A stretch of DNA of 31,303 nt from an uncultured Oscillospiraceae bacterium (lineage in GTDB: Bacteria > Bacillota > Clostridia > Oscillospirales > Ruminococcaceae): NCBI GenBank assembly GCA_910578755.1, contig CAJTSZ010000010.1, positions 1 to 31,303 of the forward strand, given 5' to 3'. The notes below the pieces were generated by a model. The model was not told the origin of the DNA. It ran no database searches and saw nothing but the letters and a program-made list of their open reading frames with translations. Positions 8,128-15,516 of this stretch are shown in pieces. How positions within the stretch are numbered: the stretch's first letter is position 1; the number at the start of each line of letters is the position of its first letter. A program made the position numbers and the translations under genes.

Positions 8128-9744
8128 CTATACCAACCCCGCACTTAAAGTAACTGCCGCGCCGTCAGAAAGCCCCATAGGGCTGGTGATGACGTTCATA
8201 CCGTCCTCCAGGGCTGCGCCGCTGATTTCCACATAAAAATCTGTTTCCATACCCATTGTCACTGGGATTTCCTTGGCCACAGCGCCGGTTTCCCCATCCA
8301 CTGCAATATAAATTACCGTAGAGCCGTCCGGCTTTGTTACCACTGCGTCGTAGGGCACGCCGTAGACACCGGTTTTTTCACTGGTAACAATGTTGATTCT
8401 GGCATTCATGCCCACCTTTAGGCGGGTTTCGGCGCTGTCTACGGTAATTTCGCTGGCAAATTCCACATTGTTGCCGGCGGCGGTGTTGCCATCTACCCCT
8501 TTTACTGCTACTGGGTCAATGGAGGCGATGGTACCGGCGTATTCGTCGTCGCCGGTGGCGTCCGCTTTAATGACGGTTTTCATACCTACTTCCACATTAC
8601 TAATATCGTATTCTTTAATTTTGGTGGAAATTTTTAAGTGGTCAATATCCTCCACCACAAAAAGCAGGCCGGCGCCGCTGCTGCCTTCCTCGGCGTAAAC
8701 GGCGGTTACTGTGCCGCTGATGGGGGCGGTAATGGTGGCGTCGTTAATTTGCTTATCAATACGCTTCAGTTCCGCCTGCTGCACCGCCACGCCGTTCATG
8801 GCAATTTTGCTGCCTTCTATGCTGTCGGCATAGGTTTCCAGCTGCTGGTCCGCGGAGTTTTCCGCCATATCCAGCTGCTTTTTGGCGTTTTCGTAGCTGA
8901 TTTTTGCCTGGTCATAGGCCTGTTCCAGCTTTTCCAGGGCGGTTTGGTCGCCAAAGGTAGCTTCATAGGCCATTTCTGTGGCGTTTACCTGGGCCCGGGC
9001 CAAGGTGAGGTTGGCTTCGGCGTTGGCCACTACATTTTTTTGATCTAAAATTTCCAATTTTAAACTTGCTATATCATTTGCATTTAGAGGTACTGTTTCT
9101 TCTAATTCTTTCAACCGACTCTCCAAATTGTCCAACTGGGTTTTACAATCGTTATATGCCTTTTGGGCTGCGGACTGGCCGTCCACAGCGGCTTTATAGG
9201 CGGCATAGGCCTCGTCAATGGCGTCCTCATCCATATCATCGGCCTTTTGCCACGCGCTTTTGGCGTTGTAGTACGCATCCTTGGCCAGCTCGTAAGAGGC
9301 TTTGGCGCTTTCCACCTGGCCGTTCATTTTATTTTTCCGGTCCGCCTGGGCATTGTCGTACTGTTTTTGGCTCATTTCCAGCTGGTGCTGGGCGGAGGCG
9401 TAGGACTGGTTAATGGAGGCCTGGGTGCTCTCCTTGCTCAGACGCAAATCGGTGGTATCCAGCTGGCAAAGCACGTCGCCGGCCTCCACCCTGTCGCCCA
9501 CCTGAACATGGACCGTTTGCACCTTGCCGGCGCCGGAGGAGTATACCTTGCAGCTGTTTTGGCTTTCCACAGTGCCGATGGTGCTGACGGTATTGGTTAA
9601 ATCCATAGGGGCTAAGGGGGTAGTTTGGTAAGTTTGCACCATGGCCATAGCCGCTGCCTGCTGCCCCTTTACCCAGCAGGACACCCCGCCAACCGCCAAA
9701 AGGGCTACTACTGCACCAATTATAATTTTTTTCTTCTTACTCAT
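8128..9744 (-). CDS. HlyD/MacA-like membrane fusion protein (efflux periplasmic-adaptor family)
   Basis: Extracellular adaptor of the MacAB-like exporter, 538 aa. A membrane anchor (about 7-24) follows a KKKK start. The first lipoyl half is near 60-95 (V-x-V-G-D-x-V-x-A-G-D), a long coiled-coil hairpin spans about 96-330, the second lipoyl half (ITAPISGTV) is at about 337-347, and beta-barrel and membrane-proximal domains follow. In Gram-positives this protein has no TolC partner. The hairpin is unusually long, and codons 207-237 form a patch of about 28% GC (9031-9130) unlike the rest of the gene. GGAG lies 12 nt before the ATG, slightly far. It is the first gene of a three-gene operon. Confidence 0.93.
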   Translation of the reverse strand: MSKKKKIIIGAVVALLAVGGVSCWVKGQQAAAMAMVQTYQTTPLAPMDLTNTVSTIGTVESQNSCKVYSSGAGKVQTVHVQVGDRVEAGDVLCQLDTTDLRLSKESTQASINQSYASAQHQLEMSQKQYDNAQADRKNKMNGQVESAKASYELAKDAYYNAKSAWQKADDMDEDAIDEAYAAYKAAVDGQSAAQKAYNDCKTQLDNLESRLKELEETVPLNANDIASLKLEILDQKNVVANAEANLTLARAQVNATEMAYEATFGDQTALEKLEQAYDQAKISYENAKKQLDMAENSADQQLETYADSIEGSKIAMNGVAVQQAELKRIDKQINDATITAPISGTVTAVYAEEGSSGAGLLFVVEDIDHLKISTKIKEYDISNVEVGMKTVIKADATGDDEYAGTIASIDPVAVKGVDGNTAAGNNVEFASEITVDSAETRLKVGMNARINIVTSEKTGVYGVPYDAVVTKPDGSTVIYIAVDGETGAVAKEIPVTMGMETDFYVEISGAALEDGMNVITSPMGLSDGAAVTLSAGLV

Positions 9745-9844
9745 TGCCGTATCATGCTCCTTTTCTTTCTCTTCTTTTGTAATGCTTTGCAGCTATTCCT
9801 TTGGATAATATATATACAACAGCTGTTTTAGGCTGCTATACTTT

Positions 9845-10010
9845 AAAATTTTGGGGGAAGCATTTGGCCGCTTCCAAGCCCAAGTTTTGCCGGGGCTTCC
9901 TTGCTTTTGTGGGGCTGGCCTGCCCAAAGTTTCCACTGTGCTAAATTACAGGCAATAGCCTTTCACCGTTAGAGCCCAGAAATTTGGTAATGCCGAGCGC
10001 CGGCGAGGCG
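9845..10010. repeat. Mosaic intergenic repeat, copy 2
   Basis: Non-coding segment containing GGAAGC...GCTTCC arms (9851-9877) and a 57-bp block (9938-9994) that matches 19108-19164 at about 46 of 57 positions by eye. Both 57-bp copies begin with a G-Y-GCTAAATTA core and end in TTTGGTAAYGCC. The rest of the 577-bp gap between the fusion-protein gene and the XRE gene holds the palindrome at 10024-10045, two 13-bp direct repeats (10089-10101 and 10168-10180) and the operator pair. Confidence 0.7.
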
Positions 10011-10023
10011 AACACCGTTAAAA

Positions 10024-10045
10024 TATAATAACCGCGGTTATTATA
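10024..10045. promoter_or_regulatory. Perfect 22-bp palindrome
   Basis: The sequence is symmetric around CCGCGG (10032-10037) with TATAATAA arms, so each strand shows TATAAT. No convincing -35 box was found on either strand. It could be an operator or divergent -10 pair between the exporter operon and the XRE gene. Confidence 0.4.
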
Positions 10046-10228
10046 CCACTTTTTTGCTGTTGTGGTTTGGCGGATTTGTAAATTTTTCAAAATAAATTTT
10101 ACATGGTACTGCCGACATCAAAAACCCCCTGGTTTACTATGGTCGCTAAGGGGCTTGCGGTTCACTAAAAATAAATTTTAATCAAAAATTGCCTGTGTAA
10201 AATTACAAATACAGGAATTCTGTGTTGA

Positions 10229-10302
10229 TTGGTCATTTATTGACCAAATTATAGCACCCAACTCTACTAAAATCAATAGAAACGGGTCAAAATATGACCA
10301 AA
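10229..10302 (+). promoter_or_regulatory. Twin operator-like inverted repeats upstream of the XRE gene
   Basis: Site 1 (10229-10247) is TTGGTCA-TTTAT-TGACCAA, perfect over seven bases per arm. Site 2 (10285-10301) is GGTCA-AAATA-TGACCAA, with five-base symmetric arms. Their centres are 54 bp apart, about five helical turns. Site 1 contains TTGACC, a good -35 candidate for the downstream gene; site 2 lies just before its ribosome binding site. This layout suggests autorepression. Confidence 0.6.
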
Positions 10303-10321
10303 TGGCTGGGAGGGAGCTGCT

Positions 10322-10579
10322 ATGGCAAAAATGCTTGCGGAAAATGGCAAAAAGAACCTGATTGGCCCCAAGGTACGGCTGCTGCGCAAACAAAGGGGCC
10401 TGAGCCAGGAACAGCTTATGGGCAAGCTGCAGCTGCTGGGATTTGACAGCGAAAGGGGCGTAATTAAACGCATTGAAAATGGCGACCGCTTTGTCAGCGA
10501 TATTGAACTGAAGGCCCTGGCCTCTTTTTTCCATGTTTCCTACACCTACCTTTTGGATGTCCCTATTGACGAGATGTAA
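10322..10579 (+). CDS. XRE-family helix-turn-helix transcriptional regulator
   Basis: Small DNA-binding protein of 85 aa consisting of one Cro/C1-type HTH domain (about residues 15-80): LRKQRGLSQEQLMGKL is followed by an ERGVIKRIENGDRFVSDIE-type recognition segment and the L-A-x-F-F-x-V-S-x-x-Y-L-L-D ending typical of the family. There is no effector or dimerisation extension. GGGAGGGAG lies 5 nt before the ATG. The two inverted repeats upstream are likely binding sites. It is divergent from the MacAB-like operon across a 577-bp spacer, so control of that operon is possible but unproven. A terminator follows at 10625-10660. Confidence 0.9.
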   Translation: MAKMLAENGKKNLIGPKVRLLRKQRGLSQEQLMGKLQLLGFDSERGVIKRIENGDRFVSDIELKALASFFHVSYTYLLDVPIDEM

Positions 10580-10624
10580 CTGTTATATAACGAAAGCAGC
10601 CGCCTTATTTACGTCGCTGCTAAC

Positions 10625-10660
10625 AAAAAAACCAGCTCCTTTAAAGGAACTGGTTTTTTT
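10625..10660 (+). terminator. Rho-independent terminator of the XRE gene
   Basis: ACCAG and CTGGT arms, with an inner TCCTTT/AAAGGA stem and one mismatch, are flanked by A6 and T7. The T-run follows the stem on the plus strand; with the A-run it may also act for the convergent peptidase gene. Confidence 0.85.
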
Positions 10661-10830
10661 ATTGTTGCACAATAAAAAGTGAATGTGCAGGCAGATTTGG
10701 GCTGCAATAAAACAAATTTTGCAAGTTTTGCAGGTGTAAGGGGCGTTCACACAAATGGTTCACGCCCTGTTTCGCCCTTCCTGCCTCATGCAAAGCTTCG
10801 CTTTGTTCACCCTATTTTTTATGGTTTATT

Positions 10831-12615
10831 TTATTTAGAAATAGGCTGTGTTGTTTTTTCCAGCCATTTTTTCGCCCTTTCGCTTACATGGGGGGCTACT
10901 GTTTCATAAACATGTTTATGGTAATTGTTGAGCCACTGAATTTCGCTGTCTGTCATCATAGAAATATCCAGGCAGGCAGTGTCAATAGGAACTACGGTAA
11001 AAATATCGAACCGCATAAACTGGCCATATTCTGTGGAAATATCCTTGCAGACAACGGCGGTATTTTCGGTGCGGATACCGTGGGAGCCTTCGGTGTAAAC
11101 ACCTGGTTCAATGGTAATTACCATACCTTCCTTTAAAGGCACGTTATTGCGGAAGCTTTGGGGGCCTTCGTGAATGTTCAGCAGGTAGCCTACGCCATGG
11201 CCGGTGCCGCAGCGGTAATCCAGCCCTTCTTTCCACAATGGGCCGCGGGCAAGAATATCCAGCTCCTTACCGGTGGTGCCCTCCTTAAATTTGGCTGTTG
11301 TCATAGCAATGACGCTTTGCAGCACCAGGGTAAAATCGTGGCGTTCCTGCTGGGTAATTTCGCCCAGGGCAACGGTTCGGGTAGTATCGGTAGTACCTAC
11401 CATATACTGGCCGCCGCTGTCGTTCAGGAGCAGGTGGCTTCTCTCCAGGGTTTTGGCGGTGTCCTTTTTGGGGCCATAGTGCATCATGGCAGCGTTTTCT
11501 TTGTAGGCCAAAATGGCGTTGAAGCTATCCTCCTGGTAGTCCGGCTGCTGGGAACGGAACTCCCGCAGTTTTTCGGCAACTTCCCATTCGGTAAAGGTTT
11601 CGCCTTTTTCCAGGGCTTCAAAAAGCCAGCCGTAGAACTCTGCCTCGGCGCAGCCGTCCTGGAGGTAGGCTTTGTATGTATTGGCTGTTTCCACCTCATT
11701 TTTGCAGGCTTTCATCAGGGGGATAGGGTCCTCCTTATTTACAACGGTAAGGGCGCTGTTGTTTGCCGCCGCCTGGTACAGGTTGTAGTTCAGTTCTTTT
11801 TCGTCGCAAATAACGGTGAGCTTTTCCTGAATACCGGCCACATACTGGAACACCTGCTGGTATGGGGCAACGGAGACGCCGTTTTTCTCCAAAACTGCGG
11901 CTGCCTGTGCCGGCATACGAGAGCCTTCTGTAAACAGGATGGCTTTATCCTGGGAAACAAAGGCATAGGCAATTACAACAGGGTTACCCACCACGTCGTT
12001 AGCGCGCACATTGTACAGCCAGGCAATATCGTCCAGCTTGCTGACGATTAGGGCCTGGGCGTCTTCCTCTTTCAGCTTGGCGCGAACCTGGGCCAGCTTT
12101 TCTGCCGCGCTGCGCCCGGAGTATTTTTCCTCCAGGTAAAAAACGGGGGTCAGTGTTTCTGCTGGGCGGTCCTCCCAAATATCGTTGGCATAGTCCACAT
12201 TGGTGTTGATTTTAATGGATTTTTTATCGAAAACTTTCTGCATCTCTTTTACTGCGCTGGCAGTAAACAGAGTACCGTTAAAGCCTACTGTTGCGCCCTC
12301 TGGCAGGTTTTCCAGCAAGTAATCGTTTACTTTTGGGGTACCAGGCTCGCCGGCTTTAAAGAGCACTGCTTCGCTGGGGGCCAATTCTGCCGCCGCCTGC
12401 ACATAGTAACGGCCGTCTGTCCAAAGGCCGCTTTCCTTTTCGGTAATAACAAAGGTACCAGCGGAACCGGAAAAACCGGAAACAAAGGCCCTTGTTTTCC
12501 AGTGGTTGGAAACATATTCGCTGATGTGGGGGTCTGCACTTGGAACAATACAGGCAGCAATATGGTTTTGGGCCATAAGGCTGCGTATTTTGGCAATTTT
12601 TTCATTAACTGTCAT
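10831..12615 (-). CDS. Xaa-Pro aminopeptidase (M24B, aminopeptidase P family)
   Basis: Cytosolic metallopeptidase releasing an N-terminal residue next to proline. At 594 aa it is the long, three-domain form: two creatinase-like N-terminal domains (about 1-150 and 160-310), a pita-bread catalytic domain (about 315-535) and a C-terminal extension (540-594). All five metal ligands are present: D399 (LLNDSG), D410 (TTDTTRT), H473 (GTGHGVG), E503 (TIEPGVY) and E517 (GIRTENT). GGAGG lies 9-10 nt before the ATG. It appears monocistronic, with its own promoter at 12687-12714. Its 3' end converges on the XRE gene. Confidence 0.96.
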   Translation of the reverse strand: MTVNEKIAKIRSLMAQNHIAACIVPSADPHISEYVSNHWKTRAFVSGFSGSAGTFVITEKESGLWTDGRYYVQAAAELAPSEAVLFKAGEPGTPKVNDYLLENLPEGATVGFNGTLFTASAVKEMQKVFDKKSIKINTNVDYANDIWEDRPAETLTPVFYLEEKYSGRSAAEKLAQVRAKLKEEDAQALIVSKLDDIAWLYNVRANDVVGNPVVIAYAFVSQDKAILFTEGSRMPAQAAAVLEKNGVSVAPYQQVFQYVAGIQEKLTVICDEKELNYNLYQAAANNSALTVVNKEDPIPLMKACKNEVETANTYKAYLQDGCAEAEFYGWLFEALEKGETFTEWEVAEKLREFRSQQPDYQEDSFNAILAYKENAAMMHYGPKKDTAKTLERSHLLLNDSGGQYMVGTTDTTRTVALGEITQQERHDFTLVLQSVIAMTTAKFKEGTTGKELDILARGPLWKEGLDYRCGTGHGVGYLLNIHEGPQSFRNNVPLKEGMVITIEPGVYTEGSHGIRTENTAVVCKDISTEYGQFMRFDIFTVVPIDTACLDISMMTDSEIQWLNNYHKHVYETVAPHVSERAKKWLEKTTQPISK

Positions 12616-12686
12616 GTTTTAATTTCCTCCAGTGTGTTTATATTTTCAGGTGGCCAGGAATTCCCCTAGCATTATTTCACTTTTAC

Positions 12687-12714
12687 AGTATAGCACATTC
12701 CAAACATTATGCAA
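12687..12714 (-). promoter_or_regulatory. Predicted promoter of the aminopeptidase gene
   Basis: On the minus strand TTGCAT, 16 bp, TATACT, with a TG one base upstream of the -10 (extended -10). The start point would lie about 65 nt before the ATG. Confidence 0.55.
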
Positions 12715-12793
12715 TGGAATAATTGCACCGTTTTGCTTCTTGTTTTTTGTCCTTTTTGATAAAACCCACAGCTAACAGCCAAACAGCTGCCCC

Positions 12794-13564
12794 TTAAATA
12801 ACCTTTGCCGTTAAAGATACGCCTCTGGCATCCTTTTGCCGGACTGTAAGCTGGGCCTTCCCGGCGGAGAAGCCGGTTAAAGGGATTTGCCCTGTTTCCT
12901 CCTGAGGGCCTAAGGGCAGGCTGGCCTCTTTTCCGTCCTGGGCAAGGACAAGCTGGGCTTCCCCCTCTTTACAGCGGCCCGTAACCTCTATGGCGAAAGC
13001 GCCTTCCGGTATTGTTATGGTACGGCTAAGGTCCTTGGAGGAATAGTAGTAGGAAAGGCGCCACTCGTTACCGAATTTTACATCAAGCAGGCCCACAAAG
13101 CTGTTGGGCCGCCAGCTTGCTTGTTCCGCCGGAGCACTTGGCGCCTGGGCGGAAAAACTCGCCATTCCCCCATTGGTAAAGGAAAGGATACCCATTGCCG
13201 CCAGGCTGATAACAAAAATGGAAAAAAACACAGCCATACAAACTAAGGGGCCCTTGGCGCTTTGCTTGGGGGCAGCCTGTTCTATATTTTCCACCGTCAT
13301 AGGCTGGCCGCACTGGGGGCAGTACCGGGCGGCGCACGGCACCTTGGAGCCGCAGCTGCGGCAAAGCACTTGGGTTTTGCCCCGCCCCAAAATAAAGTAA
13401 AGCAGCAGCCCAATTAGGTTGGGGGCCACCATAGCAATTAAGGCCCACATACCGGCTTCCAAACCGCGGTTTTTTGCGTCCCGGTAAACCCAAAGGCCCA
13501 TAAAGCCCCAGGCTGCCAAAATACCAACCAGCATAAAAACCAAAAGGATTATAAATAGTAGCAT
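12794..13564 (-). CDS. Zinc-ribbon membrane protein of the sigma-factor module
   Basis: Protein of 256 aa, not a named family to me. Two N-terminal helices (about 2-25 and 38-58) flank a Y-R-D-A-K-N-R-G motif. A four-cysteine zinc ribbon follows (C68-x2-C71, C82-x2-C85), then a third helix (about 105-129). The remaining 125 residues look extracytoplasmic and beta-rich. The start is taken as ATG 13564, 8 nt after GGAG; a GTG at 13573 is the alternative. It overlaps the upstream gene by 16 nt, so the three genes are translated together. It may sense or transmit an envelope signal to the sigma factor; that is inference from context only. Confidence 0.85.
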   Translation of the reverse strand: MLLFIILLVFMLVGILAAWGFMGLWVYRDAKNRGLEAGMWALIAMVAPNLIGLLLYFILGRGKTQVLCRSCGSKVPCAARYCPQCGQPMTVENIEQAAPKQSAKGPLVCMAVFFSIFVISLAAMGILSFTNGGMASFSAQAPSAPAEQASWRPNSFVGLLDVKFGNEWRLSYYYSSKDLSRTITIPEGAFAIEVTGRCKEGEAQLVLAQDGKEASLPLGPQEETGQIPLTGFSAGKAQLTVRQKDARGVSLTAKVI

Positions 13565-13899
13565 CTTTCCCACTCCGCCCCTCTTTTTAAATTAAACCGG
13601 CGCAGCCCCACAAAGGTAAGCAGCACCTGGGCCCCTTCGCAAAAGCAAATAAAAGCCACAACAAAAATATACATTGGGCTGCCCTTCCACAGCACTGCTG
13701 CGGCTGCCCAAAAGAAAACGCTTAATATTAACGAACACACCAGGGGTATATACCACAAGGAAATTGTTTTTTTCTTCGTTGTGTTTTGTACCTGACAGCG
13801 CATTTTTTCCTTCAGTTCTTCCGCCTGCCGGCTGGGCAGCGGCTGCGGCTGCAGCGCCTGGTAAAGCAAGCGGTCCAAATTATCATTCTTCTGTGCCAT
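13549..13899 (-). CDS. Two-helix membrane protein, probable anti-sigma factor
   Basis: Small protein of 116 aa. A charged 43-residue cytoplasmic N-terminus (LDRLLYQALQ, LPSRQAEELKEKM) is followed by two membrane helices (about 46-70 and 74-95) and a basic tail. Its start overlaps the end of the sigma gene by 17 nt, with AAAGGGAT upstream. Position and topology (soluble segment that could hold sigma, then membrane anchor) fit an anti-sigma factor, but no zinc-binding anti-sigma HxxxCxxC motif is present, so the role is inferred from context. Confidence 0.82.
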   Translation of the reverse strand: MAQKNDNLDRLLYQALQPQPLPSRQAEELKEKMRCQVQNTTKKKTISLWYIPLVCSLILSVFFWAAAAVLWKGSPMYIFVVAFICFCEGAQVLLTFVGLRRFNLKRGAEWERCYYL

Positions 13900-14419
13900 A
13901 TCCCTTTGCCTCCAATTCCTTTTTTATTATTTTGCGGGCGTAGTACAGCCTGCTTTTTACCGTGCCAGGGGGTATTTTCAGTATTTTCCCAATTTCCTCT
14001 ATGGAAAAACCTGCCGTATAGTGCATAAGCACCGGCAGCCTGTATTTTTCCTTTAAGCCCTGTACCGTTTGGGACACCTGGCAGCACAGCGCCTGCTGGA
14101 GTATTTGCTCCTCCGGCTGTTGTTCCCTGCTGACCGCTTTTTGTATGATTTCCTCCGCCGCCGGGTAGGCCATAGGCAAAATGCTTTGGCGCCGCCACAG
14201 CTTCCTTTTTTCATTTTTCCAAATACCCACCGCCAGGGCAAACAAAAAACTTTTGGGGCTGCGCTGAACGTCAATCCTTTCCCGCAGTTCCACCGCCTTT
14301 AAAAAGGCTTGCTGGCATAAATCCTCGCCGTTTTCCCGGTGGCCTGTAAGGCGCAGGCAAAAGCTGTAAAGCAAGCTGCCGTACTGGTCCGCCAACTGTT
14401 CCAGCTGCTGCAATTCCAT
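13883..14419 (-). CDS. ECF-like sigma-70 family RNA polymerase sigma factor
   Basis: Alternative sigma factor of 178 aa. Region 2 (about 10-80) includes YSFCLRLTGHRENGEDLCQQAFLKA and SFLFALAVGIWKNEKRKLWRR, quoted here as two segments; region 4 (about 120-172) has the helix-turn-helix FSIEEIGKILKIPPGTVKSR. It lacks regions 1.1 and 3, as ECF factors do. GGGAGGG lies 7 nt before the ATG. It heads an overlapping three-gene operon with a probable anti-sigma protein and a zinc-ribbon membrane protein. Upstream leader sequence contains two hairpins (14438-14466 and 14478-14509); no convincing self-type promoter was recognised. Confidence 0.93.
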   Translation of the reverse strand: MELQQLEQLADQYGSLLYSFCLRLTGHRENGEDLCQQAFLKAVELRERIDVQRSPKSFLFALAVGIWKNEKRKLWRRQSILPMAYPAAEEIIQKAVSREQQPEEQILQQALCCQVSQTVQGLKEKYRLPVLMHYTAGFSIEEIGKILKIPPGTVKSRLYYARKIIKKELEAKGYGTEE

Positions 14420-14863
14420 GGGCTATCCCTCCCTTCTGCTTCCTTACCATTGCTTGGCAAGGAAGCAACTGTTTTTTGGGGGCTAAAATAAGCCGCTGTG
14501 CCAGCCCCCTGCTATTTTTCCCTTGTTGTTCAATAGCATATGGTCGCCAAAGCAGGGGAGGTTCAATTTTGATTTGGGCCTTTTGGTAAGTATTTGCGGT
14601 TTACATCAATTTTTTTATTGGGAAACAATAAAGAATAAACTTTCCTTTTTCCGCTGTTTCGTTTATAATTGAAACACAAGCCCTTAGAGCTTAGGATCTA
14701 CCTGCACACGCCTTGGCGGCTGATTTTCCTCCCTGCCACGTTAAAAATTCTTGTAAGTTACTGCAAATTTTTGCCTTGCAGGACAAAAACCATCTTGCCA
14801 ACCCGTACACTTTGAGATTCTAAATAGGCTCTTAAACCACACCATGTTAGGAGACGCCGCCCC
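14420..14863. other. Divergent intergenic region between sigma and RCK operons
   Basis: This 444-bp gap contains two hairpins near the sigma gene: GCTTCCTT/AAGGAAGC (14438-14466) and GGGGGCT/AGCCCCC (14478-14509). Neither has a U-tract in the sense direction. A perfect TATAAT at 14664-14669 reads towards the RCK operon. The 190 nt from there to the start codon form a leader with no riboswitch that I recognise. Confidence 0.6.
14641..14669 (+). promoter_or_regulatory. Possible promoter of the RCK-GNAT-RCK operon
   Basis: TATAAT at 14664-14669 with a poor -35 (TTTCCT, 17 bp upstream). The -10 is perfect but the -35 is weak, so an activator or a different start is possible. It would give a leader of about 190 nt. 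Confidence 0.4.
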
Positions 14864-15493
14864 ATGAACATTTTAATTGTAGGCTGCGGCAGGGTAGGTT
14901 CCCAGCTGGCCAATACCCTGGACCGCCTTGGCCACGATGTAGCTGTAATTGATGATAATAAAGAAAATTTTACCCGCCTGGACGATAATTTTTCCGGCAT
15001 TACCATTGAGGGTGTTGCCATTGACCAGGATATTTTGCGCCAAGGAGGTATTGAAGGCTGCAACGCCATTGCCGCCCTTACCCCGGACGACAACACCAAC
15101 GCCATGGTATGCCAAATTGCATGGCAGATTTTTCATGTGGAAAAAAGCATTGCCCGGGTGTACGACCCCATGCGGCAGAACCTGTTCCAGCAGTTCCATG
15201 TGCGGACCGTATGCTCCACCAGTTTAACGGTGGACACCCTTTTTTCCATGCTGATGAGTTCCGACCAACGCACCCAACAGGTAACCTTTGACGGCGGGAT
15301 GCTGAATTTCCACACAGAAAAAATGCCGCCGGAGTGGATTGGCGCTACCTTTGATGATATTTCCCGCTTTTCTACCACCACCCAAATGTACCTTGGTGTG
15401 GTGGACGAGTATGGCCGCATTACTTTGGCCACCAATACCACCCGGAAAATGTCCTCCGCCGACCGCCTTATTTTAGCTTCCAGTGTGGAGTAA
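14864..15493 (+). CDS. TrkA/RCK-domain regulatory subunit of a K+ transporter (first)
   Basis: Cytosolic gating-ring protein of 209 aa. RCK_N is a Rossmann fold with G7-x-G9-x-x-G12 and the acidic D30/D31 at the end of the second strand (NAD(H)-type); RCK_C follows from about residue 135. Proteins of this type (KtrA/TrkA) open Trk/Ktr potassium channels on binding nucleotides or c-di-AMP. No TrkH/KtrB channel gene is in the window, so the partner is elsewhere. The ATG follows GGAG by 10 nt. The acetyltransferase gene starts 23 nt downstream, and a second RCK protein follows. Confidence 0.92.
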   Translation: MNILIVGCGRVGSQLANTLDRLGHDVAVIDDNKENFTRLDDNFSGITIEGVAIDQDILRQGGIEGCNAIAALTPDDNTNAMVCQIAWQIFHVEKSIARVYDPMRQNLFQQFHVRTVCSTSLTVDTLFSMLMSSDQRTQQVTFDGGMLNFHTEKMPPEWIGATFDDISRFSTTTQMYLGVVDEYGRITLATNTTRKMSSADRLILASSVE

Positions 15494-15516
15494 GGCCGGC
15501 TAAAGAAAGGAGCATT

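Noticed and set aside
10178..10534. 118-codon minus-strand frame opposite the XRE gene
   Set aside because: It is antisense to a clear HTH gene, covers the operators and has no recognisable motif.
14478..14509. Rho-independent terminator (GGGGGCT/AGCCCCC)
   Set aside because: The T-run precedes the stem on the plus strand, so neither strand has a U-tract after the hairpin.
14536..14580. ECF-type promoter (TGAACC...CGAC) upstream of the sigma gene
   Set aside because: The spacing between the elements is about 13 bp, short of the usual 16-17, so autoregulation was not called.
14670..14863. c-di-AMP (ydaO), T-box or SAM riboswitch before the RCK operon
   Set aside because: The conserved core motifs I know for these classes were not found; kept only as an unassigned leader.
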